In this document: positions 47,248 to 55,415 of the stretch, piece after piece
Numbering within the stretch: the stretch's first letter is position 1
Layout of the letters: each line of letters starts with the position of its first letter
From: Meridianimarinicoccus sp. MJW13
GTDB lineage: Bacteria; Pseudomonadota; Alphaproteobacteria; Rhodobacterales; Rhodobacteraceae
Assembly: GCF_014901205.1 (NCBI RefSeq)
Contig: NZ_JACNMU010000003.1
Location: 372,001 to 436,000 of the forward strand
Length of the DNA stretch: 64,000 nucleotides
Reading direction: 5' to 3'
The notes under the pieces: generated by a model
Told to the model about the DNA's origin: nothing
What the model saw: the letters and a program-made list of their open reading frames with translations, nothing else
The model's database searches: none
Position numbers and translations under genes: made by a program

Positions 47248-47955
47248 ATGCAGAATTTTGCAGAAGAACTCAGGGCGGCGCTGCTTCTGATCCTCTCGGG
47301 GGATCCGGACATGTGGTCCATTGTTCTGCTGTCGCTGCGCGTGTCGCTGACGGCAACCGTGGTGGCGGCGGCCATTGGCCTGCCGCTGGGCGCGATCCTT
47401 GCGGTGACGCGCTTTCCCGGCAAGCAGCTGGTGGTCGTCGTGGTCAACGCGCTGATGGGCTTGCCGCCGGTCGTGGTCGGGCTGACGGTCTATCTTCTGC
47501 TCTCGAACTCCGGCCCGCTGGGCGTCTTGAGCCTGCTGTACACCCCCACCGCGATGATCGTCGCCCAGGTGCTGCTGGTGCTGCCCATCATCACAGCCCT
47601 GACCCGCCAGATCATCAGCGAACTGGACGGCGAATATGCCGACCAGTTGCGCTCTCTGGGGTTGAGCCGGATGCAAACCGTGCCGACGCTGCTGTGGGAT
47701 GGCCGATTTCAACTGATGACGGCGTTGCTGGCCGGGTTCGGCCGCGCCGTGGCCGAGGTGGGGGCCGTGCTGATCGTTGGCGGCAACATCAACCATGTGA
47801 CCCGCGTCATGACCACCACGATCGCGCTGGAAACCTCGAAGGGCAATCTTGCGCTGGCGCTGGCGTTGGGAGTGATCCTGATCATGATCGCGCTGATGGT
47901 GAACGCGGCGGTGGCCGCAACCGCGCTGCGGGCGCAAAGGCTCAGCCATGCGTGA
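47248..47955 (+). CDS. tupB: Tungstate ABC transporter permease
   Basis: 235 residues from the ATG at 47248; GGAGG lies only two bases before it, so an ATG at 47209 without a clear site is an alternative. Six or so membrane helices surround the coupling motif ADQLRSLGLSRMQTVPTLLW (EAA-like loop). The protein belongs to the TupB branch of molybdate/tungstate permeases. It is followed with an 8-base overlap by the ATPase gene and then the binding protein. Confidence 0.9.
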   Translation: MQNFAEELRAALLLILSGDPDMWSIVLLSLRVSLTATVVAAAIGLPLGAILAVTRFPGKQLVVVVVNALMGLPPVVVGLTVYLLLSNSGPLGVLSLLYTPTAMIVAQVLLVLPIITALTRQIISELDGEYADQLRSLGLSRMQTVPTLLWDGRFQLMTALLAGFGRAVAEVGAVLIVGGNINHVTRVMTTTIALETSKGNLALALALGVILIMIALMVNAAVAATALRAQRLSHA

Positions 47956-48715
47956 CCACACCGATCAACTGCGCGCCAACTGGGCCAAGGACGCGGCCCC
48001 CGCCGTGCCCGCCTGCCGGGTCGATGTGTCGGATCTGACCGTCGCGCGGGATCGCAAGACCCTGCTGAACATTCCCGCCCTGACGCTGAACGCCCCCGGC
48101 CCCAGCGTCATCATCGGTCCCAATGGCGCGGGCAAGAGCGTGCTGCTGCGGCTGATCCACGGGCTTCTGCCCGCCACCACCGGACAGATCGCGCTGACCG
48201 ATCCCTCGGGCGGCGGCGCGGTCAAACAGGCGATGTTGTTTCAGAAACCGGTGCTGTTGCGGCGCAGCGTGTCGGGCAACCTGGGCTTCGTGCTGCGCCA
48301 ACAGGGGGTGCCGTGGCGCGCACGCCGCGCCCGTATTGACGAACTTCTGGCCCAGGGCCACCTGCAGACCCGCGCGAAACAGCCCGCGCGCTCCCTGTCC
48401 GGTGGGGAACAACAGCGGCTGGCGCTGGTGCGCGCGCTGGCCACCGGCCCGGACCTGCTGCTCCTGGACGAACCCACTGCCCCGCTGGATCCCGCCGCCA
48501 CGCGCGAGATCGAAGGCCTGATCCGTCAGATCAGCGCCAGTGGCATCAAGATTGTCATGGTCACCCACGACCTTGGACAGGCCCGCAGGCTGGCCTCCGA
48601 GGTGATCCTGCTGCATCGCGGGCAGGTTCAGGAGCAGGCTCCGACGGACCGGTTCTTCGCCCTGCCCCGCTCTGCCGCCGCACAGGCATTTCTGTCCGGC
48701 GATCTTCTTCGGTAA
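47948..48715 (+). CDS. tupC: Tungstate ABC transporter ATP-binding protein
   Basis: 255 residues. Walker A is GPNGAGKS, the signature motif is LSGGEQQR, Walker B is LLLLDEPTAP, and the switch histidine lies in MVTHDLGQ. It energises TupB. The start overlaps tupB by 8 bases, showing coupling. An N-terminal extension of about 25 residues before the ATPase core is not conserved in character. Confidence 0.92.
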   Translation: MRDHTDQLRANWAKDAAPAVPACRVDVSDLTVARDRKTLLNIPALTLNAPGPSVIIGPNGAGKSVLLRLIHGLLPATTGQIALTDPSGGGAVKQAMLFQKPVLLRRSVSGNLGFVLRQQGVPWRARRARIDELLAQGHLQTRAKQPARSLSGGEQQRLALVRALATGPDLLLLDEPTAPLDPAATREIEGLIRQISASGIKIVMVTHDLGQARRLASEVILLHRGQVQEQAPTDRFFALPRSAAAQAFLSGDLLR

Positions 48716-48738
48716 TCCCCATCAAAGCGAGACTGAAC

Positions 48739-49557
48739 GTGTTCTTCAGAAACATTGTATTGGGTGGCCTGATGCTGGCCGCCACCGCGATTTCCGCCAC
48801 CGCCGCCGATGACGTCATCATCGTGCAATCCACGACATCGACCCAGAATTCGGGCCTGCTGGACGCGATCCTGCCGCAGTTCCAGGACGCCACCGGGATC
48901 GAGGTGCGCGTCGTCGCCGTCGGCACCGGGCAGGCCCTGCGCAATGCCCGCAACGGTGATGGCGACGTGCTGCTGGTTCATGCCAAGCCCGCCGAAGAGG
49001 CTTTTGTGGCCGAGGGATTCGGCTTGCCGCGCCGCGACGTGATGTACAATGACTTCGTGATCGTCGGCCCGGCGACGGATCCGGCCGGACTGGCCAACGA
49101 GGCCGACGTGGTGGCGGCACTGGCCAGGATCGCCGCGGCCGAGGCGCCCTTTGCGTCGCGCGGAGACGACTCCGGCACGCACAAGGCGGAACTGCGCCTG
49201 TGGGGCGACACCGGCACCGATGTGGCCGCGGCTTCGGGCACCTGGTACCGCGAAACCGGATCGGGGATGGGGGCGACGCTGAACGCGGGCGTGGCCATGG
49301 GCGCCTATGTGCTGACCGACCGGGCGACCTGGATTTCCTTTGGCAACAAGGGCGAACACCGGATCCTGCTGGAGGGCGACCCGCGTCTTTTCAACCAGTA
49401 CGGCGTCATCGTGGTGAACCCCGAACGGCATCCCAATGTGCAGGCCGCCGCGGCGCAGACCTTTGCCGACTGGCTGACCGGCCCCGACGGACAGGCCGCG
49501 ATTGCCGCCTTCAAGGTGGACGGCACGCAGCTGTTCTATCCCAACGCCGCGCCATAG
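48739..49557 (+). CDS. tupA: Tungstate-binding protein TupA
   Basis: 272 residues from a GTG start. The signal peptide is MFFRNIVLGGLMLAATAISATA. The ligand motif STTSTQNSGLLDAILP follows at once, with the TTS residues that bind the oxyanion in TupA, and SRGDDSGTHKAEL is the second conserved site. It is a type II periplasmic binding protein selective for tungstate. Gene order permease-ATPase-binding protein is inverted relative to the common tupABC, which is frequent in alphaproteobacteria. Confidence 0.92.
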   Translation: MFFRNIVLGGLMLAATAISATAADDVIIVQSTTSTQNSGLLDAILPQFQDATGIEVRVVAVGTGQALRNARNGDGDVLLVHAKPAEEAFVAEGFGLPRRDVMYNDFVIVGPATDPAGLANEADVVAALARIAAAEAPFASRGDDSGTHKAELRLWGDTGTDVAAASGTWYRETGSGMGATLNAGVAMGAYVLTDRATWISFGNKGEHRILLEGDPRLFNQYGVIVVNPERHPNVQAAAAQTFADWLTGPDGQAAIAAFKVDGTQLFYPNAAP

Positions 49558-49564
49558 TGCGCGA

Positions 49565-50455
49565 TTACGGGGCGCTGCCGTTCATCACGACCCGCAGCGC
49601 CTCGCCCACGTCATAGCCGCCCAGTTCGGCGGCGCGATCTGCAAACCCCGGCCGCCCCACAAGACCGATCAGCGCCTGCATCGGCGCGGTGAACCACGCC
49701 TGCCGCCACACCAGAAGATCGAAGCGTTCCTCGACCAGCGGCAGGAAATCCAGCCCGAAGGGCTTTGCCACGGCCTCGATCCCGAAACCGGCATCGGCCT
49801 GCCCTTCCGCCACGGCGCGGGCCAGGTCCAACTCGGTGCGCGCGGCCCCCTGGGGTCCGCTCAACGCATCGGGCGTCAGCCCCTCGGCCTTGGCCAGACG
49901 CTGGAAGTGACGTTCGCTGGCGGCGGTCTCTTGCCGGCGGACCACGCGATGCGGCGCCAGATCGGCAATGCCGGAAATCTTCAGCGGGTTGTCCCGCGCC
50001 AGCAACAGACCGCGCCGCCGCGTCGCGAGCCGCACCAGCACCACCGGCAGCGCCCCGGCCGCCGCCTGAACCGTGTCGATGTTCCAATGCCCCGAGGGTT
50101 CATGCACATGCAGCGCACAGGCCATGGCCTCGCGCGCCAGAAACCGGCCCAGCCCGTCGAAACTGCCATCGAACAGGCCCGCCAACCCGCTGGCGCTATC
50201 GCGCAGCGCCCATTCCAACAGCGGATCATGACTGCCGACGACGATGCTGGGCAGATCCGCGCGCACCTCTGGTCCGCTGCGCCCGGCCTGGATCCAGGCC
50301 TTCACCTCGTCGCGCGGAAACAGAAGCTTGCCCACGACCCGGATGCAGGGCACCTGTCCCGAGGCCGCCAGGTCATAAACCTTGCGTTCCTTGATCCGCA
50401 GAAGCTCGGCCAGTTCCTGGGTCGTCAGATATTCGGCGGCGGTTGGGTCGGTCAT
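49565..50455 (-). CDS. One-component regulator: excisionase-type HTH fused to a PBP-like domain
   Basis: 296 residues. Residues 1-60 form a MerR/excisionase-type helix-turn-helix (LTTQELAELLRIKERKVYDL). The rest resembles a type II periplasmic-binding domain (about 80-290) of the molybdate/tungstate class, in the cytoplasm. Its stop lies 7 bp from that of tupA, in convergent orientation. Such fusions sense the transported oxyanion and control the transporter, and the palindromes before tupB are likely targets. Specific name not assigned. Confidence 0.85.
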   Translation of the reverse strand: MTDPTAAEYLTTQELAELLRIKERKVYDLAASGQVPCIRVVGKLLFPRDEVKAWIQAGRSGPEVRADLPSIVVGSHDPLLEWALRDSASGLAGLFDGSFDGLGRFLAREAMACALHVHEPSGHWNIDTVQAAAGALPVVLVRLATRRRGLLLARDNPLKISGIADLAPHRVVRRQETAASERHFQRLAKAEGLTPDALSGPQGAARTELDLARAVAEGQADAGFGIEAVAKPFGLDFLPLVEERFDLLVWRQAWFTAPMQALIGLVGRPGFADRAAELGGYDVGEALRVVMNGSAP

Positions 50456-50511
50456 GCGGGCGAGTCTGATCGAAACTGCCCGTCCCTGCAACGGTTCCGC
50501 GCCGGCAAGGC

Positions 50512-51831
50512 CTATCGCGCGACGATCAATTCGGCCTGCAACCCGCCCAGACGGGCGCTGCGCCCAAGGTGCAGGCGCCCGCCGTGCCGCCGTGCGATGT
50601 CCGAGGCGATGGCCAGACCCAGTCCGACCCCGGTGCCGCGATCCTGATTGCGCGCCGCATCGAGCTGGGCAAAGGGTTTCAGCGCATCCTTGAACTTGTC
50701 CTCGGGAATGCCTGGTCCGTCGTCCTCGACGCGGATGCAGACCGTGCCCTCGCGCACAACGACGGTGACCGCCGCCATGGTGCCATAGCGCACGGCGTTG
50801 CCGATCAGGTTCTCCAGCGCCCGGCTGATCGCCATGGGCCGGATCGTGACGTCGCCGGTTTCATCCAGCTGGTACAGGTCCACCGCGTGACCGCCGCGAC
50901 GGGCGGAATCGGCGCAGTCGCGCACCAGTTCGGTCAGATCGGTGGCCTCCGCATCGTCCAGCGCATCGCCGCGCACGAAGTTCAGGAACTCGTCCACCAG
51001 ATGCTGCATGTCCTGAACATCGCGCCGCATGGCGTCGGTTTCCTCGGTGTCGTCCATCATCCCAAGCGCCAGCTTCAGCCGTGTCAGTGGCGTCCGCAGG
51101 TCATGGCTGACCCCCGAGAGCATCAGCGTGCGCTGCTCCATCTGGCGCTCGATCCGGCTGCGCATGTCGAGGAACGCCTGCCCGGCCAGCCGAACCTCGC
51201 TGGCGCCGGTGGGACGGTAGTACACATGCCGCCCCTTGCCGAAAGCATCCGCCGCCCGGGCCAGCCGCTTGATCGGCCGCAACTGGTTGCGCAGGAAGAT
51301 GAAGGAAATCAACGTCATCAGAACGCCGGTCGCGATCATCAACACCAGAAGCTGATGCGGGTTCGACGCCGACACCCGCCCGCGCGGCATCCGCAAGTCC
51401 ATGCCGCCATGCACGGTGTCGATCGACACCTGCACCTCGCGCTGGTTGCTGGTAAGGTCGATGCCCGAAACACCGGTCAAACGCCGGTGCAGGGTTTCGA
51501 TCACCACCCGCCCCGACAGATCATAGAAGGCGCGCGTGTCGCCATCGCGCAGCGGCGCGGGCAGGAACACCGCCAGTTCCAGCGCCGGTCCAAGCTCGTC
51601 CACCAGCGCCTGCGCCGCGGCAAGGTCGGGCGCCGCGTTCACGCTGTCCACAAGATACCGCGTTTCAGCCAGCACATTGCGGGTCATCTGGCGGGTGACG
51701 CCTTCGAAATGGCGTTGAATGAAGACGATCGAGACCACCAGTTGCAGGCTGAACACCGGCAGGATCAGGATCAGCGCGGCGCGTCCATACAGGCTGCGCG
51801 GAAGGGAGTGTTTGAGCCAGGCGAAGAGCAT
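50512..51831 (-). CDS. EnvZ-like sensor histidine kinase without a neighbouring response regulator
   Basis: 439 residues from the ATG of MLFAWLKHSLP. Two membrane helices (about 18-40 and 160-182) bracket a periplasmic domain. The HAMP domain follows, then the H-box SGVSHDLRTPLTRLKLALGMM, N-box ALENLIGNAVRYG, G-boxes VEDDGPGIPED and GTGVGLGLAIA. The H-box is of the EnvZ type (SHDLRTPLTR). No response-regulator gene is adjacent on either side. It is divergent from the MBL-fold gene with 42 bp between starts. Confidence 0.92.
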   Translation of the reverse strand: MLFAWLKHSLPRSLYGRAALILILPVFSLQLVVSIVFIQRHFEGVTRQMTRNVLAETRYLVDSVNAAPDLAAAQALVDELGPALELAVFLPAPLRDGDTRAFYDLSGRVVIETLHRRLTGVSGIDLTSNQREVQVSIDTVHGGMDLRMPRGRVSASNPHQLLVLMIATGVLMTLISFIFLRNQLRPIKRLARAADAFGKGRHVYYRPTGASEVRLAGQAFLDMRSRIERQMEQRTLMLSGVSHDLRTPLTRLKLALGMMDDTEETDAMRRDVQDMQHLVDEFLNFVRGDALDDAEATDLTELVRDCADSARRGGHAVDLYQLDETGDVTIRPMAISRALENLIGNAVRYGTMAAVTVVVREGTVCIRVEDDGPGIPEDKFKDALKPFAQLDAARNQDRGTGVGLGLAIASDIARRHGGRLHLGRSARLGGLQAELIVAR

Positions 51832-51873
51832 GGCTACATCTGACCATGCAGCAGCAGCACAGGAAAGCGCCAA

Positions 51874-52785
51874 ATGGACCCTTCCCCGCAGTCCCCCGTT
51901 CCCGGACAGGTCGAAGACCTCGCCCCAGGCCTGCGCCGTGTTCTGGCGCCCAACCCCTCGCCCATGACCTATTGGGGCACCAACACCTACCTTTTGGGCG
52001 ACCGGGAGATCGCTGTGATCGATCCCGGCCCGGACAATGCAGCGCATCTTGAGGCCATCCTTGCCGCCCTGCGCCCCGGCCAGAAGATCACGCAGATCCT
52101 TGTCACCCATGCCCACCGGGATCATTCGCCGCTGGCCCGCGCGCTGGCCGACCGAACGGGCGCCCCGGTTCTGGCCTATGGACCGGCCGCCTCGGGCCGC
52201 AGCGCGCTGATGCAAGGTCTGGTGGCGGATGGGCTTGCCGGGGGCGGGGAAGGCGTGGACACGGAGTTCGCGCCCGACCGTTGCCTTCCCGATGGCGCGC
52301 AGGTAACCGGCGCGGGCTGGACGCTGACGGCGCTGTGGACACCGGGACATATGGGCAACCACATGGCGTTCCTTTGGGACGACATCCTGTTCACCGGCGA
52401 TCTGGTGATGGGCTGGGCCAGTTCGCTGATCTCGCCCCCAGACGGCGATCTGGCGGCGTTCCTGTCATCCTGCCACCGGCTGCGGGACCTTGGTTCGCGC
52501 ATCCTGCATCCCGGTCACGGCCTGCCGGTCGCCGATCCCGCCGCGCGCATCGACTGGTTGATCGCGCATCGCCATGCCCGCGAGGCCCAGATCCTGTCGG
52601 CCATTCCCCCGCACGGCATCGGGCTGAGCGCCCTGACCCGGGCCATCTATGACCGCGAAACCCCTGCCGCCCTGATGCCCGCGGCCGAGCGTAACGTGCT
52701 GGCCCATCTCATAGATCTGACCACGCGCGGCAAGGTTCAGGCCGCCCCGAACCTGTCGCCCTCGGCGCTGTTTTCGCTGGCCTGA
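51874..52785 (+). CDS. MBL-fold metallohydrolase with winged-helix tail (LACTB2-like)
   Basis: 303 residues. The metal motif is THAHRDH (H79, H81, D83, H84), then GHMGNHMAFLW, LFTGDLVMG and HPGHGLPV. The C-terminal winged-helix domain (about 235-300, AEAQIL-type region with TRAIYDRETPAALMPAAERN) is as in LACTB2-like enzymes, some of which are RNA endonucleases. Substrate unknown. Starts at an ATG with AGGAAAG upstream. Confidence 0.88.
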   Translation: MDPSPQSPVPGQVEDLAPGLRRVLAPNPSPMTYWGTNTYLLGDREIAVIDPGPDNAAHLEAILAALRPGQKITQILVTHAHRDHSPLARALADRTGAPVLAYGPAASGRSALMQGLVADGLAGGGEGVDTEFAPDRCLPDGAQVTGAGWTLTALWTPGHMGNHMAFLWDDILFTGDLVMGWASSLISPPDGDLAAFLSSCHRLRDLGSRILHPGHGLPVADPAARIDWLIAHRHAREAQILSAIPPHGIGLSALTRAIYDRETPAALMPAAERNVLAHLIDLTTRGKVQAAPNLSPSALFSLA

Positions 52786-52854
52786 AATGGGGTGAAAAAA
52801 ATGTCAAAAGCCTCTGGACGCCCCCAGACAGCATAGCTATACACCGCCGCATGT

Positions 52855-52929
52855 TCCGGCGTAGCTCAGCGGTAGAGCAGTTGACTGTTAATCAATTGGT
52901 CGTAGGTTCGATCCCTACCGCCGGAGCCA
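52855..52929 (+). tRNA. tRNA-Asn (anticodon GTT), CCA encoded
   Basis: A full cloverleaf can be drawn: acceptor TCCGGCG/CGCCGGA, D arm GCTC/GAGC, anticodon loop CTGTTAA with GTT at 52887-52889, T arm GTAGG/CCTAC with TTCGATC. G73 and an encoded CCA end follow. Confidence 0.97.
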
Positions 52930-52958
52930 AATCACCCAACAATATCAGGTGACCAAGC

Positions 52959-52989
52959 AAGCACCCCCTCGGGGGTGCTTCTTCATTTT
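52959..52989 (+). terminator. Terminator after tRNA-Asn
   Basis: AAGCACCCCC/GGGGGTGCTT ten-base stem with a two-base minimal loop, followed by CTTCATTTTT. Confidence 0.8.
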
Positions 52990-53086
52990 TGGGCTGGGGC
53001 AGCACGCGGAGCACCAACCGGCCAGTTCCGCCTGGGGACGCTCCCGGCATCATCCTGCTGGATGGCGTTCCGAGGGGCGATACGGT

Positions 53087-54895
53087 CTAAAAGGGCGCGA
53101 GGCGCTGAGCCGCGCCGTAGGCGGCTGTCGCTTTCAACACGATCTCATCGATGGCGCCGTGGCGGCGCAAGAACGCTGCCGGGTCGGCGGAAATGTATGG
53201 ATGTGCAGACAAAACGTCCAAAGCCAGGGCCGTCTTCTCGGCATCTCCCAGTGCCGCCGCGTTGATGGCAACGAGGAACCACGCGAAGCCTGTCCCCTTT
53301 GACGCGGCGATTTCGGCTTCCTCCAAGGCCCGTTCGAAGTTGCCCTGCATGAAATGCTGCAGCGACGGAAGGTGATAGTACCAGCCGGGCGGGTCGACCG
53401 TGCGCTCGATCGCCTGCGCCATGAGTGGGCCGCCTTCGTCGAATTTGCCCCGCACCGACAACCGCCACCCCACCTGCGCGAGCGTGTCAGGATCGTGCGG
53501 GTTAAGGTCCAGCGCGATACGCCCGTAGCGTTCGCTTTCGGAATAATTGCCGGTGTAGTGATGGATGGAGGAGAGGGCCTTCGCGGCAAGTACGTTGTCC
53601 GGAGCCATGGAATAGGCGTGTTCGGCAACCTCCAGCGCCGCCGCGATTTCGGCATCGGCCTGCTCGGCAGGGACAAAGCCGAAGCGCGCCGCGTCAAGCT
53701 GGAGCCACCCGAGCATTGCCCAGGCCTCGGCGTAGTCGGGGCTTTGCGCCACGGTTTCTTCAAGACAGGCCCGCACGGTCTGATAGGCGGCTGACGAGAA
53801 CTTCTGCCGGTAGGCGATGGCCTCGAGAACGCACAGGTAGCTGTTGAGGCTTGTGGGCGCGGGAGAGGCATCTGCCCGCGCCATGATATCGGCGGACAGC
53901 GGGCCGTAGGGCTGCCCGATGGCGGTCGCGATCTCGGCCGATACGGAGTTGCGCAGGTCGATGAGGGCGCCGGGGTTCAGATGCAGGTCATAGCTTTCGC
54001 CCCAGACCAGTTCGTCCGTGATGGCCGACAGAAGCTGGACGTTGACCGAAACCGCCTCGCCCTCTGTCTGGACAGTGCCGTGCACAAGATAGGTCGGCAC
54101 CCCGTCGGCACCGAGTTCCGCCATTCTCTCGGTCAGGTTGGTCGCAGCCAGCGGTGCAAACAGGCGCAAGTTGTCGAAGCCGCGCAGTTTCAGGACCAGT
54201 TCCGAACTCAGGCCAAGCGACAACGTCCGGGTTGTCGGCGACGGATCGAGCGCCTCGAAGGGCAGGATCGCGACGCGCGGAAACTCTGCCACGGTACGAT
54301 CTGTAACCGCGACGCCATCGGCGCGAAACAACCACAATGAAATCACCGCAACAACCGCCAGCCCGGCAAAGATCGCCGCCATCAGCGGTGCCTTGCGCCT
54401 GGACTTGCGTGTTTTCGCCTGCGGTGGCGCGACGGATGATACCTCCGTCGGGGCAACTGGCGCGACAGTCGTGGCGACCTGGGGGGGACGAACCTCGAAC
54501 AGGGGTTCGTACCTGCCCTTCGGGATCGATATGCGCACCGGATCGTCGGCACCGGGGCCGACATAATAGCTGTCGAGGTCCTGCCGAAGACGCCGGGCTT
54601 CCAGCCGCACCACCGGATCCGTCTTGGGATCGAAATTCTCGTCGCGCCCGAAAACCGAATGGGCGATGGCGAAACCCTTGAGGGCGGGCCCGCGACCCGC
54701 GAGCGCCTCTTCGACCACGAAACTCAGGAATGCGCGCCGCCGTTTGCTGGCCCTGAATTCCGGATGCTCGAACATTCGGTCCAACGCCGCGCGAACATCC
54801 GCCTGCGAGGGGTGCGCACCCCTCTCGTCCATCAGGTTCTGGCGGGCATTTACCATTTTCGGGGGCATCTCGCTGCGCTGGTCTCGATCCCACAT
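53087..54895 (-). CDS. Membrane protein with regulatory N-terminus, FlgO-like middle and TPR repeats
   Basis: About 602 residues if started at the ATG at 54895; no start here has a convincing ribosome site, so the 5' end is uncertain. The front (about 25-120: DVRAALDRMFEHPEFRASKR, then FDPKTDPVVRLEARRLRQDL and IPKGRYEPLFE) is the DNA-binding-like N-terminus seen in adenylate-cyclase-like TPR proteins. One membrane helix lies at about 165-185. A FlgO-like segment (RVAILPFEALDPSPTTRTLS) and TPR repeats (about 350-560) follow. No cyclase catalytic domain is present. It may be a one-component membrane regulator of the neighbouring sulfatase genes; this is inference. Confidence 0.75.
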   Translation of the reverse strand: MWDRDQRSEMPPKMVNARQNLMDERGAHPSQADVRAALDRMFEHPEFRASKRRRAFLSFVVEEALAGRGPALKGFAIAHSVFGRDENFDPKTDPVVRLEARRLRQDLDSYYVGPGADDPVRISIPKGRYEPLFEVRPPQVATTVAPVAPTEVSSVAPPQAKTRKSRRKAPLMAAIFAGLAVVAVISLWLFRADGVAVTDRTVAEFPRVAILPFEALDPSPTTRTLSLGLSSELVLKLRGFDNLRLFAPLAATNLTERMAELGADGVPTYLVHGTVQTEGEAVSVNVQLLSAITDELVWGESYDLHLNPGALIDLRNSVSAEIATAIGQPYGPLSADIMARADASPAPTSLNSYLCVLEAIAYRQKFSSAAYQTVRACLEETVAQSPDYAEAWAMLGWLQLDAARFGFVPAEQADAEIAAALEVAEHAYSMAPDNVLAAKALSSIHHYTGNYSESERYGRIALDLNPHDPDTLAQVGWRLSVRGKFDEGGPLMAQAIERTVDPPGWYYHLPSLQHFMQGNFERALEEAEIAASKGTGFAWFLVAINAAALGDAEKTALALDVLSAHPYISADPAAFLRRHGAIDEIVLKATAAYGAAQRLAPF

Positions 54896-55126
54896 GAAAA
54901 TGCCGGCCGGGACCTGTTCGGCAGCACTATAGTCGCCCGCCCCCTGAATTAAAGGGCCGTATTGCGGTGTTGCGGCCTTACCAGGCACCCCTTTGTGAGG
55001 GGTTCGAACATGTTCGCCACTCCCGGGCACCGCACGCATGGGGCAAGCTCAAGGCGATTTCGACACGTCTTCCGTCCGGTTGTGAAACCAATGGTCGCAA
55101 GATCACATTTCTTACGGAGAGATGAC

Positions 55127-55402
55127 ATGGAGCCTGGTCCGATCATTGCGGAACGTTGGCCGAACCTCATGCCCGAACTCCGTAGACGGAGCACCATCGA
55201 TCCGGGCTTTCGAGAGCTTCTTTCCGACTACAGGGAAGCATGGGAAGCACTTGACCGATGGCGCGCAATCGACCCGGAATCGTCGTGTCGGATCGCGGAT
55301 TACGACAGGCTCGTCCGCGAACTCGAAGCCGAGATCGAAAAAGAGCTGGCAAAAGATGGCATCCCCGTGCGGACGGAGAGCGCCGGGATCAGAAACCTCT
55401 GA
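55127..55402 (+). CDS. Small helical protein of unknown function before the sulfatase
   Basis: 91 residues from an ATG with ACGGAGAG upstream. It is charged and predicted all-helical, with FRELLSDYREAWEALDRW and DYDRLVRELEAEIEKELAK. There is no signal peptide. It lies 13 bp before the sulfatase start, so the two are co-transcribed. I do not recognise the family; a cytoplasmic regulator or adaptor is possible. Confidence 0.65.
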   Translation: MEPGPIIAERWPNLMPELRRRSTIDPGFRELLSDYREAWEALDRWRAIDPESSCRIADYDRLVRELEAEIEKELAKDGIPVRTESAGIRNL

Positions 55403-55415
55403 CGGAGAAATTCAT

